This document shows positions 1 to 7,407 of a DNA stretch of 25,574 nt, piece by piece. A model generated the notes under the pieces. It searched no databases. It worked only from the letters and a program-made list of their open reading frames with translations, and had not been told where the DNA came from. This stretch comes from Chloroflexota bacterium (GTDB lineage: Bacteria > Chloroflexota > Dehalococcoidia > JACQGW01). Numbering within the stretch: the stretch's first letter is position 1; each line of letters starts with the position of its first letter. Location of the stretch: assembly GCA_016199325.1 (NCBI GenBank), contig JACQGW010000326.1, positions 1-25,574 on the forward strand, given 5' to 3'. Made by a program: the position numbers and the translations under genes.

Positions 1-90
1 CGCCCGCCGTGCGGGCGCGGGGCGGGGGGTGCGGCCCCCCCCCCGGCCCCTCGCCCGCCGTGCGGGCGAGGGGCCGGGGGTGAGGGCCCA
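1..90. repeat. Tandem REP-like GC-rich palindromes
   Basis: Two adjacent copies of a palindromic unit. Positions 1-17 read CGCCCGC-CGT-GCGGGCG. Positions 45-75 form a perfect 14-bp stem (GGCCCCTCGCCCGC / GCGGGCGAGGGGCC) around a CGT loop, followed by a G-rich tail ending in TGAGGGC. A C-run lies at 35-44. Related, more degenerate copies sit inside coding DNA near 2699-2734 (opposite orientation) and 12990-13024. The length and hairpin shape are those of REP-type intergenic elements. It lies downstream of the minus-strand lipoprotein gene and could also stop or stabilise its transcript. Confidence 0.75.
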
Positions 91-123
91 CCCCCCCCCA
101 CCTCCCGGCCCCTCGTCTGTGTC

Positions 124-170
124 AGCGCCGAGAACCGACGAGTGAGAACCCCTCGGTCCTCGGTGCTGCG
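124..170. terminator. Imperfect inverted repeat downstream of SBP gene
   Basis: The left arm (CAGCGCCGAGAACCGACG) and the right arm (CCTCGGTCCTCGGTGCTG) are complementary at about 15 of 18 positions, with several of the remainder G-T pairs. Read on the minus strand, the hairpin lies just after the stop codon of the oligopeptide-binding gene, so it could end that transcript. It has no clear U-tract. The right arm contains a repeated ACCGAGG heptamer, so it may instead belong to the heptamer repeat families seen elsewhere in the window. Confidence 0.35.
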
Positions 171-176
171 TCCGAG

Positions 177-1997
177 CTAGTGCGCCAGAACCCTGATGTT
201 CTTGAAGTACACCAGATCCAGGACCCGCGTCTTGTTCCAGCCGTCGACGTACGGCTTCACCATCTCCCGACCCGTGTTGTAGTAGATCGGGATGAAGGGC
301 ATCTCGTCGGCGATGATCGCGTCGGCCTGCTTGTACAGGTCCTCCCGCTTCTTCTCGTCGGCTTCGCCCCGCGCCTGGCGGACGAGCTGGTCGAACTTCT
401 CGTTCTTCCAGTGCGGTGAGAAGACCTCACCGGACTGCGCCGAGTCGAGCAACACGTTGAACCAGTTGTTCGGATCCTCGTAGTCCGAGAGCCAGCCGCC
501 GCGGTACATGTCGTAGTTGGCCTCCTTGCGCCACTTCAGGAAGACCTTCCACTCCATGTTCTCCAGCTTCACCTTCACGCCGAGCTGCTTGCTCCAGACC
601 TCCTGGAGGTACTCGGCGACGGCCTTATGGCTCGCGGAGGTGTTGTACGTGTAGGTGAACTCAGGGAAGCCCTGGCCGTTAGGATAGCCGGCCTTGGCCA
701 GGAACTCCTTGGCCATGTTGACGTTGGGACGCGGCGCGTAGGCCGAGGGATTCCGGCCGAGGATGCCCGGCGGCATCAGCGTATCGGCCGGCTTGGAGGG
801 CGACTTGAGGACGTCGATGACCGCCTTCGGGTCGATCGCCAGCGAGAGCGCCTTGCGAACGTCCTTGTTGTCGAACGGCTTCTTGGCGCTGTTCGGCACC
901 AGGAAGTACGTGCCGGAGACGTCGTTGACTCGGACTTCCTTGCTGAGCTTGGCGTCCTTCAGGATGCGATCGACGTCGGTCGGCGGGATGGGATACGTGC
1001 CCAGCGCGTCGATCTCGCCGTTCTCGTAGGCGGCCAGCACCTGCGTCTGGGTCTGATCGGAGTCGGCAAAGAGGCGGTACTGGACCTTCGCCAGCGTCGG
1101 CTTCGTGCCCCAGTACTTGTCATTCCGATCGAGCACCATCTCCTGGCCGTGCTTCCAGCTCGTCAGCTTGAAGGGGCCGTTCGTGACGATGTTGGCGGGC
1201 TCGGTCCACTTGTCGCCGTTCTTCTCGATGGCGGCCTTGGGCAGCGGCATCGCCGTCCAGGTGCTGGCCAGTCGGAGGAAATAGGCGGCGGGCTCGACGA
1301 GCGTGATTACGAGCGTCTGGTCGTCCTTCGCCTGGACGCCGACGCTGCTCGGATCCGTCGCCTTGCCGGTGTTGTACGCCTCGGCGCCCTTGATGGGATA
1401 GAGCATGTAGCCGTAGTCGGAGGCGGTCTTCGGGTCGAGGTTCCGCTTCCAGGCGTACTCGAAGTCCTTGGCGGTCACCGGCGTGCCGTCGCTCCAGGTC
1501 GGGCCCTTGCGGAGCTTAAAGGTGTAGACGGTGCCGTCCTTCGAGATCTCCCACGACTCGGCGACCAACGGGATCGCCTTGCCGTTAGCGTCGAACTCGA
1601 GCAACCCCTCGAAGAGGTTGACGATCACGTCGACCGAGACGGTGTCCGTCGCCAGGCCGGGGTCGATGGTCGGCGGCTCACCCGACGGCAGGCGCAGGAC
1701 CTGGTCTCTCGCCAGGTTGGCTGCCGGGGCTGCCGTCGGCGCGGTCGTCGCCGCCGCGGCCGGCTTGGTCGGCTGGGGCGCCGCCGTTGGCGCGGTGGTC
1801 GGAGCCGCAGCCGCCGGCGCCTTGGTCGGCTGTGCGGCCGGTGCCGCGGTCGGCGCTGCCGCCGGGGGCCTGGTCGCGGCCGGAGCCGGCGCCGTCGTCG
1901 GGCTCGGCGCCGCGGCGGGCGCGCAGGCGCTGGCGATCAAGCTGAGGATCGCCACGATCGCAAACACCACGGAAAGGGTCTTCCGCTTGCGGTACAT
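177..1997 (-). CDS. ABC transporter oligopeptide-binding lipoprotein (SBP_bac_5 / OppA type)
   Basis: Captures peptides or similar solutes outside the membrane for an Opp/Dpp-type importer. The 606-residue protein starts with a basic n-region and a hydrophobic helix ending in an ASAC lipobox (Cys25). A low-complexity Ala/Pro/Thr tether of about 70 residues follows (26-93), then a family 5 binding domain that begins PSGEPPTIDP and contains VAESWEISKDGTVYTFKLR. Domain length is normal for OppA/DppA. An upstream in-frame start exists at 2060, but the ATG at 1997 is preferred: it is preceded by a strong GGAGGA ribosome site and begins a proper signal peptide. No permease or ATPase gene adjoins it; downstream on its strand there are only repeats up to the window edge. 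It is an orphan here, and its partners may lie beyond the edge or elsewhere. Not closely similar to the second family 5 protein at 5752-7389. Confidence 0.93.
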   Translation of the reverse strand: MYRKRKTLSVVFAIVAILSLIASACAPAAAPSPTTAPAPAATRPPAAAPTAAPAAQPTKAPAAAAPTTAPTAAPQPTKPAAAATTAPTAAPAANLARDQVLRLPSGEPPTIDPGLATDTVSVDVIVNLFEGLLEFDANGKAIPLVAESWEISKDGTVYTFKLRKGPTWSDGTPVTAKDFEYAWKRNLDPKTASDYGYMLYPIKGAEAYNTGKATDPSSVGVQAKDDQTLVITLVEPAAYFLRLASTWTAMPLPKAAIEKNGDKWTEPANIVTNGPFKLTSWKHGQEMVLDRNDKYWGTKPTLAKVQYRLFADSDQTQTQVLAAYENGEIDALGTYPIPPTDVDRILKDAKLSKEVRVNDVSGTYFLVPNSAKKPFDNKDVRKALSLAIDPKAVIDVLKSPSKPADTLMPPGILGRNPSAYAPRPNVNMAKEFLAKAGYPNGQGFPEFTYTYNTSASHKAVAEYLQEVWSKQLGVKVKLENMEWKVFLKWRKEANYDMYRGGWLSDYEDPNNWFNVLLDSAQSGEVFSPHWKNEKFDQLVRQARGEADEKKREDLYKQADAIIADEMPFIPIYYNTGREMVKPYVDGWNKTRVLDLVYFKNIRVLAH

Positions 1998-2059
1998 CGT
2001 TCCTCCTTCACAATCTTCAGAGCACAGGGGCGCAATACAAAGGTACAACGATCCGAACA

Positions 2060-2238
2060 TGCGTCATGCGTCACCCAGTTCTCCAACCCATGCGCTGGAT
2101 CGCATCGGTCAGCACGCGTCCGTATCGGATCGTCGCCATCTCCCTCGGCTGTCCTCACCCCCTTTCGGAGTGATAAGTGATGGGTGATGGGTCATACGTC
2201 ATGCGTCATCCGCCACTCATCACTCATCACTCATCACT
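2060..2238. repeat. Heptanucleotide repeat arrays, inverted
   Basis: Intergenic DNA between the oligopeptide-binding gene and the anti-sigma-like gene. GCGTCATGCGTCA lies at 2061-2073. From 2171 a run of GTGATAA, GTGATGG, GTGATGG heptamers leads into TCATACGTCATGCGTCA. The block ends with four CACTCAT-phase heptamers (2214-2238), which are the reverse complement of the first run, so a long hairpin of more than 20 bp is possible. The final array also supplies the last codons and stop of the anti-sigma-like gene (its C-terminus reads MSDE). No confident promoter was found here for the gene starting at 1997. Confidence 0.8.
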
Positions 2239-3068
2239 CGCAGGTATCGTTGGCTGAGCGTTTCTGGGACGGTTGACCTGCTCCACCGGCGAGGCAGCGG
2301 CTGGTCGCTGGCGGCCTCGGCGCGCGCCTGGAGCTTCGCCAGGTAGCGCAGGCTCAGCGCCACCGGCGAGCTCTCCCGCTCGACTGGTTGTCGATGCAGC
2401 GATGGGCTCACCGGCACATGCTGGATCGGTGGAGTCCAGAAGTCCACAGCTTCGGTCCGTTCCTGCCCTGACAGCTCCGCCATCCGGTTGAGCGCACCCG
2501 GCGCCGGCAACGCGGCGTCGGCCGGCGACAGCCCGTCGGTTCCCTCGTCTGGAGTCGGCGCCAGCATGGCGACCTCGTCGGGCGGCGCGACGCTCGGCGT
2601 AAGCAGCGTCTGGTGTTCGGCGCCCAGAGCGACCGCGAGGGCGAGCGCGGCCGCCACGGCGACCCTGCCGGCTGCCCGGCGCCAGGCGGAGAGCAGTCCA
2701 TCACCCCCACCCCCTCGCCCGTGGAGCGGGAGGGCGACCACCGGTTCCTGGTTTCTTGTTTGTGGTTTGTGCGCTCGTTCGTGACTATCCCGGCGATGAC
2801 CGGAACCCACAAACCAGAAACCTTCAAGCCCTTCGCCTTGGCGTCCTTGGCGTCTTGGCGGTTCGGTCTTCCTGCACACCGCCGTCGCGCCCGGTTCCCC
2901 GATCACGCCCAGGGCGTGATCCCCCTGGCACGCGGCACTCGCGCGGCAAGCCCGGATCCGTTGCCAGACCGCCGCCGGCGGCCCCTCGTCGGCGAAGCTC
3001 TCCTGGACGATCTGGCGCAACAGCCAGGCGTCGGCCGATGCGGTCTCGTCGTCATTTGGCCGGCTCAT
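2220..3068 (-). CDS. Probable anti-sigma factor, single-pass membrane protein with repeat-derived middle
   Basis: No clear family signature; the role is inferred from position. The start codon lies 17 bp inside the end of the ECF sigma gene, the usual coupled arrangement of sigma and anti-sigma. The 282-residue protein has an acidic N-terminus (ADAWLLRQIVQESFADE), one hydrophobic segment near residues 134-148 (RVAVAAALALAVALG) and a Pro/Arg-rich C-terminal part. The HxxxCxxC zinc motif of ZAS-type anti-sigma factors is absent. Residues of roughly 66-123 are encoded by dispersed repeat DNA: a GCCAAGACG-type nonamer run (2831-2867), a GGTTTCT-type heptamer palindrome (2741-2822) and a REP-like unit (2699-2734). 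The frame stays open through all of it. The stop codon falls inside a heptamer array. It could be a decaying or remodelled gene; function is uncertain. Confidence 0.6.
   Translation of the reverse strand: MSRPNDDETASADAWLLRQIVQESFADEGPPAAVWQRIRACRASAACQGDHALGVIGEPGATAVCRKTEPPRRQGRQGEGLEGFWFVGSGHRRDSHERAHKPQTRNQEPVVALPLHGRGGGGDGLLSAWRRAAGRVAVAAALALAVALGAEHQTLLTPSVAPPDEVAMLAPTPDEGTDGLSPADAALPAPGALNRMAELSGQERTEAVDFWTPPIQHVPVSPSLHRQPVERESSPVALSLRYLAKLQARAEAASDQPLPRRWSRSTVPETLSQRYLRVMSDE
2699..2870. repeat. Composite dispersed repeats inside a coding sequence
   Basis: About 170 bp made of three repeat types in a row. The first is a REP-like unit (TCACCCCCACCCCCTCGCCC, then GTGGAGCGGGAGGG) that resembles the reverse complement of 48-90. 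The second is a heptamer palindrome whose left arm runs GGTTCCT, GGTTTCT, TGTTTGT, GGTTTGT and whose right arm is CACAAACCAGAAACC at 2808-2822. The third is a run of CTTGGCGTC-type nonamers (2831-2867) matching, in reverse complement, the intergenic repeats at 10929 and 21046. All of it lies within the open frame of the anti-sigma-like gene. Confidence 0.75.
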
Positions 3069-3630
3069 AGGCGAATTCCCATTCGTGGCGGCAGTACGGC
3101 AGGAGCCGTTGCCGCAGCCATCGCGTCGCGTAGTGGAGGCGCGATTTCACGGTGCCAACCGGGCAGTCCAGAATGCCGGCCACCTCGGCGAGCCCGTAGC
3201 CGTGCAGGTAGTACAGCACGACGACGGCGCGGTGGTCCGGGCTCAGCTCGCCGATGGCCGCACGGACGACCTGCCGCAGCTCGCCGTTGGCGGCAACCGA
3301 CTCCGGCGAAGTGCGCTCGGCCGACGGGAGCCCGTCGCCAATCATCTCGATGGGCACCAGACTCAACCGCTTGCGGCCGAGAACGTTCAGCGCCAGATTC
3401 ATGGCGATCCGCTGCAGCCAGGGGCCGAGCGAAACGTCCTCCTGAGCCCGATCGATGGCGGCGAAGGCGCGCAGGAAGCAATCCTGGAGCACCTCTTCGG
3501 CAAGGCCGCGGTCGCGGGTCATCGCCAGCGCCGTTCGGAAGATCGGCCCCTTGTACCGCTCGTAGAGCTCGCCATATCCGTCGGCATCGCCGCGGCGGAT
3601 GCGTGCGACCAAATCGCCGTCAGTGCTCAT
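3052..3630 (-). CDS. RNA polymerase sigma factor, ECF (sigma-70 family)
   Basis: Directs RNA polymerase to a specific promoter set, usually under control of a partner anti-sigma factor. The 192-residue protein has the standard ECF layout. Region 2 spans about residues 10-85 (YGELYERYKGPIFRTALAMT, then AEEVLQDCFLRAFAAID and WLQRIAMNLALNVLGRKR). A linker follows. Region 4 spans about residues 118-175 (LSPDHRAVVVLYYLHGYGLAEVAGILDCPVGTVKSRLHYATRWLRQRL), with the helix-turn-helix at EVAGILDCPVGTVKSRL. Length is typical. It overlaps the downstream anti-sigma-like gene by 17 bp, implying translational coupling. It is divergent from the Kelch lipoprotein gene across a 223-bp spacer, so that gene is a plausible target. 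The ribosome site upstream of the ATG is weak. Confidence 0.95.
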   Translation of the reverse strand: MSTDGDLVARIRRGDADGYGELYERYKGPIFRTALAMTRDRGLAEEVLQDCFLRAFAAIDRAQEDVSLGPWLQRIAMNLALNVLGRKRLSLVPIEMIGDGLPSAERTSPESVAANGELRQVVRAAIGELSPDHRAVVVLYYLHGYGLAEVAGILDCPVGTVKSRLHYATRWLRQRLLPYCRHEWEFAYEPAK

Positions 3631-3734
3631 CCGGCGAAACCTGCCCGGTCACCCATCCATACCATCCTATACAGGTCATGGGCGGAAAAGGTTCACAGCA
3701 ACAGACGGACCCGGCACTCCGTTCCCTCCTTGCC

Positions 3735-3790
3735 ATTGCCTGGTTCATCCTAACATAATGTCGGCCGCGCCGGCAAGGGAACCAGGCAAT
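3735..3790. promoter_or_regulatory. Perfect 12-bp inverted repeat in the divergent sigma/Kelch spacer
   Basis: ATTGCCTGGTTC (3735-3746) pairs perfectly with GAACCAGGCAAT (3779-3790) across 32 bp. A second pair, CCTTGCC (3728-3734) and GGCAAGG (3772-3778), abuts the first arm by arm, giving an A-B-A'-B' order that allows either stem or a pseudoknot. Placed between divergent genes it could be a regulator site or an RNA structure in the Kelch leader; it could also be another mosaic repeat. No confident -35/-10 pair was identified in this 223-bp spacer. Confidence 0.45.
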
Positions 3791-3853
3791 CGGACGTCAC
3801 TTGATCGGGGCGACGGCAAGGAAGTACCATTCAGATCAGAAAAGGACACTTTC

Positions 3854-4777
3854 ATGCTTCGCCGAACGCTCTTCCTGATCGGCCTCGCGCTGGCTGTGGC
3901 GCTCACGAGCTGCCGCCCGGCCGTGACGCCGACCGTCTTCACCTGGACGTCCGGGCCAACGCTGCGGACGCCGCGGGACGACTTCGGCATGGCGGCCATC
4001 GGCGGCAAGCTCTACGCCTTTGGCGGCATGACAGGCCCGCGTGGCCGGGCGCTGGGGACGACCGAGGTGCTGGATCTGAAGGGAGGTGGCTGGTCGTTCG
4101 GCCTGCCGATGCGGACGCCACGCAGCTCCTTCGGCACCGCAGCCGTCGGCGATGCCGTCTACACCATCGCCGGCGCCGACGACGACCTCACCTACGACCT
4201 CGTCGAGCGGTTCGATCCGTCGACCGGTCTCTGGACTCGCCTGAACAGCGCCCCGACGAAACGGTACGGCGTCGCCGCCGCTACGCTGAACGGCAAGATC
4301 TACGTCGCCGGTGGCCTGAGCGGCCTCGATCCGCTCAGCACCCTCGAAGCCTACGACGTCGCCGCCGACACCTGGACGGCGCTCAGCCCGATGTCGACGC
4401 CGCGCCATGGCATGTCCCTCGCCGTCTTTGGCGGGAAGCTCTACGCCATTGGGGGCGCCGGAGCGCCGGCCGGGGGCGAGCTGCGAACGGTCGAGGTGTA
4501 CGATCCGGCGGCGGACCGATGGAGCCGCGGTCCGGCTTTGCCGGAGCCCGTCGTCAACGGCGCCGCGGCCGTCCTAGGCGACCGCATCCACCTCCTCGTC
4601 AGCTCGAAGCACTTCGTCCTCGACCCGGCGGGCGGCGCCTGGACGGCCGGCCTCCGCATGCCGACGGCCCGGCACGGCATGGGCGTCGCCGTCGTCGACG
4701 GCGTTCTCTATGTGGTCGGGGGCTGTTCGGACAACCTGAAGGACCTGAGCGTGACCGAGCGGTTCGGGCCGCGCTAA
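3854..4777 (+). CDS. Kelch-repeat beta-propeller lipoprotein
   Basis: Exported protein of 307 residues with a short signal peptide ending in an LTSC lipobox (Cys20), then about six Kelch blades. The blades recur at roughly 45-50 residue spacing and show the pattern R-x-x-x-x-hydrophobic, a double-Gly and a closing Trp. Examples are PRDDFGMAAIGGKLYAFGG, PRSSFGTAAVGDAVYTIAG, KRYGVAAATLNGKIYVAGG, PRHGMSLAVFGGKLYAIGG and ARHGMGVAVVDGVLYVVGG; the fifth blade is degenerate. Six to seven blades close a propeller. No catalytic motif is seen, so a surface binding or recognition role is more likely than an enzyme. The longer upstream frame (from 3599) is rejected because the ATG at 3854 has AAGGA upstream and starts the signal peptide. 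It is divergent from the ECF sigma gene. Confidence 0.9.
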   Translation: MLRRTLFLIGLALAVALTSCRPAVTPTVFTWTSGPTLRTPRDDFGMAAIGGKLYAFGGMTGPRGRALGTTEVLDLKGGGWSFGLPMRTPRSSFGTAAVGDAVYTIAGADDDLTYDLVERFDPSTGLWTRLNSAPTKRYGVAAATLNGKIYVAGGLSGLDPLSTLEAYDVAADTWTALSPMSTPRHGMSLAVFGGKLYAIGGAGAPAGGELRTVEVYDPAADRWSRGPALPEPVVNGAAAVLGDRIHLLVSSKHFVLDPAGGAWTAGLRMPTARHGMGVAVVDGVLYVVGGCSDNLKDLSVTERFGPR

Positions 4778-4817
4778 TGCCAGATTCTTGAGGTCGGGCT
4801 CCGTGCAGCGGCAGGGC

Positions 4818-4846
4818 TTGACAGCCCCTTGGACGGCTGGTATGAT
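4818..4846 (+). promoter_or_regulatory. Consensus housekeeping promoter for the GntR gene
   Basis: TTGACA (4818-4823) and TATGAT (4841-4846) are separated by exactly 17 bp, a near-perfect sigma-70/SigA promoter. Transcription should begin near 4853, leaving a leader of about 40 nt before the GTG start at 4893. It is the only promoter in the window matching both boxes this well. Confidence 0.8.
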
Positions 4847-4854
4847 ATCGTTGC

Positions 4855-4871
4855 TGGTCTGACAACTGACC
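4855..4871 (+). promoter_or_regulatory. Candidate FCD/GntR operator at the transcription start
   Basis: TGGTCTGACAA (4855-4865) matches the TGGTC-N-GACCA type palindrome bound by several FadR/FCD regulators at all but one position. It is followed by CTGACC, which forms a second GGTC/GACC pairing. It overlaps the expected transcription start of the regulator gene that follows, so negative autoregulation is a reasonable inference. Confidence 0.5.
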
Positions 4872-4892
4872 GGTAGCGGGGAGTAGAGTCAG

Positions 4893-5663
4893 GTGCCACT
4901 GCAGCCGATCCAGCGCGCCAGCATCATCGAGTCGGTCACCGAGCAACTCCTGTCCCTCATCCGCGACGGGTCGTTCCGGCCGGGCGACAGGTTCCCGTCG
5001 AACCGTCAGCTCGCGACGACCCTGGCGGTCGGCCGCTCGACCGTCCGTGAAGCCATCCAGCGCCTCGTCATGCTCCGCGTGCTCGAAGCGCGCCAGGGCA
5101 AGGGTGTCTTCGTCCGGCGGGCGGATGGCGCCGACGCGGTGTCGAGCCTGGCGCTCTTCACGGTCCTCGAGTCGGAAGCCCTCAGCGACGTCGTCGAAGC
5201 GCGCGAGGTGCTCGAAGTTGCTCTGGCCGGCTTTGCTGCCCAGCGCGCCACGGAGGCGGACCTGCGCGATCTCCAGCAGATTCTCCGGGCCGATGAGCGG
5301 GCCGGCGAACTGGACGAAGGAATCACGCTGAGCACCCAGTTCCACCTCGCGGTGGCCCACGCCGCCCACAGCCCGGTGCTCGAGAAGTTGTTCGGATCGA
5401 TCACCGACCTCACGTTGCTGCGGCAACGGGATCTCTCTCGTCTCGTGGACGCGCGCCCGCTCTCCCTGGCCGGGCATCGGGCGATCTTCGATGCGATTGC
5501 CCACCGGGACCCGGTTGGGGCGCGGCACGCTGCGAGCGAGCACATGGCCTTCAATCGGCGGCTGATTCAGGCAAAACACGATGTTGTCAGCGGAGGCGCC
5601 GCGACCGACCAGGACGTTTGGAATCCGGCAACCGCGCGGGAACCGGTGGCGACCGGATCCTGA
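4893..5663 (+). CDS. GntR-family transcriptional regulator, FadR/FCD subfamily
   Basis: DNA-binding regulator of 256 residues. The N-terminal winged helix (about residues 8-70) contains LRDGSFRPGDRFPSNRQLA-like and GRSTVREAIQRLVMLRVLEARQGKGVFV segments typical of GntR. The all-helical FCD effector domain (about 90-230) has spaced His residues (QFHLAVA, GHRAIFDAI, ASEHM) in the positions that usually bind a metal next to a carboxylate ligand. The start is GTG, preceded by a GGGGAG ribosome site. It is followed after 88 bp by the peptide-binding and permease genes on the same strand, so it probably controls that importer and the deacylase in response to an organic acid or amino-acid-like ligand. 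The C-terminal tail after the FCD domain is about 20 residues and low in conservation signal. Confidence 0.93.
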   Translation: MPLQPIQRASIIESVTEQLLSLIRDGSFRPGDRFPSNRQLATTLAVGRSTVREAIQRLVMLRVLEARQGKGVFVRRADGADAVSSLALFTVLESEALSDVVEAREVLEVALAGFAAQRATEADLRDLQQILRADERAGELDEGITLSTQFHLAVAHAAHSPVLEKLFGSITDLTLLRQRDLSRLVDARPLSLAGHRAIFDAIAHRDPVGARHAASEHMAFNRRLIQAKHDVVSGGAATDQDVWNPATAREPVATGS

Positions 5664-5751
5664 CCCACCATCGATCGGCTACGAAAGCGAGCGTGCGAAC
5701 ATCTCTGATGCCGGAAAGCGTTGAGCAGAGCGACAAGTAAAGGAGAAGACC

Positions 5752-7389
5752 ATGCAACCCCAGAGCGGTCGATTCTCGCGCCGTGCCCTCCTCCGAGCGG
5801 CAGCATTGCTGGCCGGTGGCACCTCGCTGGGTGTCCTGGCCGCCTGCCAGCCGGCTCCGGCGCCAAGTCCCGTCTCACCGGGAGCCCAGCCGACCAGGGC
5901 TCCGGCGGCCGCGCCGACGACGGCTCAGGCCCCCACGACCGTGCCGGCGGCGCCAAAGCAGCGAACGACGATGACCGTCGGCAGCGACGTCGATACCGAG
6001 GGTCTCGATCCGCATCTGAGCCAGGGCGCCGGCGGGGATTTTCACATGAACTTCCTCTGGCGCCGGCTGGCCGAGTACACGCCGGCCCAGGAGGCCCAGA
6101 ACGCCGGCTTCGCCGAATCCTGGGAGATGAAGGATCCGACGACCTATGTCTTCAAGCTGCGCCAGGGCGTCAAGTACCACAGCGGTCGGGAGGCGACCGC
6201 CGAGGACGCCGAGTTCTCCTGGAAACGTGCTCAGGAGCTCGGCCCGAAGGGACGCTTTGCCGGCTACATGGTTACCCTCGACTCGTTCAAAGCGACCGGC
6301 AAGTACGAGTTCACCGCCAAGCTCAAGCGCCCAGATGCGCTCTTCCTTGCCAATAGTTGCACGCCGAGCGCGAGCCTCGTCGACAAGGAGACGGTCGCCG
6401 ACATCGCCAAGAAGCCGATCGGCTTCGGCCCCTACAAGTTCATCGAATGGCTGCCCGGCGAACAGCAGGTCTACGAGAAGTTCGAGGACTACTATGACAA
6501 GGGGCGACTCGCCGGCTACCCGGACCGGGTCGTCGTCAAGGTCATCAAGGAGGAGCAGGCGCGCATCGCCGCGCTCAAGGCCGGGCAGGTCGACCTGATC
6601 ACGCGCGTCAGCCCGGCGTTCACGGCGGACATCGAGAAGACGGCGAACCTCCAGCTCATCAAGCAGCCGTTCAGCGCCTCCTACCAGTGTGTCGCCTTCA
6701 ACCTGCGCAAGCCGCCGTTTGATAACTTCAAGCTGCGCCAGGCCCTCGCGCACGCCGTCAACCGTGAGGTCATCCAGAAGAACGTCTGGTTCGGCACTGG
6801 CGACGCCGGCTGCAGCTTGCTCCCCAGCACCCACTGGGCCTATACGCCTCAGGAGTGCCCGAAGTTCGATCTGGCCCTGGCCAAGAAGCTGGTGCAGGAG
6901 TCAGGCGCCAAGGTGCCGATGACGGTCGACTTCGCCTACTGGAACTTCCCTGAGCAGACGAAGATGGGCGAGATCCTGAAGAACGACTGGAAGGACCTCG
7001 GGATCAACCTCGAGCTCCGGCCGGTCGAGACGGCGGTCTACATCGAGGATATCTGGCGCGGCAAGAAGACCGACATGACTATCGCCTGGTACACCCGTGA
7101 GCCCGATCCCGACGGTCTCTTTAGCAGCGTTCTCCGCAAGGAGCAGGGGAACAACTTCATGGGGTACTTCAAGCAGGAGATCGAGGAGCTGTTCGATCAG
7201 GGCCGCTCGGAGACCGACAAGGCTAAGCGCATCGCCATCTACGACAAGATCATGAAGGTCGCCGTTCTGGGGGACATCCCGCTGATCAAGATGCAATCCA
7301 TCGAGATCCAGTACGCGTCCAGCAAGAAGGTCCAGATGGCGCTGCATCCGCAGGGCTATCCGAACTGGATTGGGCTGAAGGTCCAATAG
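5752..7389 (+). CDS. ABC transporter peptide-binding lipoprotein (SBP_bac_5), Tat-type signal
   Basis: Extracellular capture protein of 545 residues for a Dpp/Opp-type importer. The signal peptide carries a twin-arginine motif (FSRRALLR, residues 8-15) and a lipobox ending LAAC (Cys32), then an Ala/Pro/Thr tether to about residue 62. The mature part is a family 5 binding domain: VGSDVDTEGLDPHLSQG, ESWEMKDPTTYVFKLRQGVKYHSG, later FDNFKLRQALAHAVNREVI. A good AAAGGAG ribosome site precedes the ATG. It is separated by 18 bp from the DppB-like permease, so the three transport genes form one operon with the downstream deacylase. Ligand specificity cannot be read from sequence; the neighbour suggests N-acyl-D-amino acids or D-amino-acid-containing peptides. 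Confidence 0.95.
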   Translation: MQPQSGRFSRRALLRAAALLAGGTSLGVLAACQPAPAPSPVSPGAQPTRAPAAAPTTAQAPTTVPAAPKQRTTMTVGSDVDTEGLDPHLSQGAGGDFHMNFLWRRLAEYTPAQEAQNAGFAESWEMKDPTTYVFKLRQGVKYHSGREATAEDAEFSWKRAQELGPKGRFAGYMVTLDSFKATGKYEFTAKLKRPDALFLANSCTPSASLVDKETVADIAKKPIGFGPYKFIEWLPGEQQVYEKFEDYYDKGRLAGYPDRVVVKVIKEEQARIAALKAGQVDLITRVSPAFTADIEKTANLQLIKQPFSASYQCVAFNLRKPPFDNFKLRQALAHAVNREVIQKNVWFGTGDAGCSLLPSTHWAYTPQECPKFDLALAKKLVQESGAKVPMTVDFAYWNFPEQTKMGEILKNDWKDLGINLELRPVETAVYIEDIWRGKKTDMTIAWYTREPDPDGLFSSVLRKEQGNNFMGYFKQEIEELFDQGRSETDKAKRIAIYDKIMKVAVLGDIPLIKMQSIEIQYASSKKVQMALHPQGYPNWIGLKVQ

Positions 7390-7407
7390 GGCACAGTAGG
7401 GCAGAGG

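Noticed and set aside
627..2180. Plus-strand open frame of 517 codons
   Set aside because: Shadow of the oligopeptide-binding gene on the other strand; arginine-rich low-complexity tail mirrors the Ala/Pro linker codons.
2613..3758. Plus-strand open frame of 381 codons opposite the sigma and anti-sigma genes
   Set aside because: Arg/Ala/Pro-rich with no recognisable domain; antisense to a clear ECF sigma factor.
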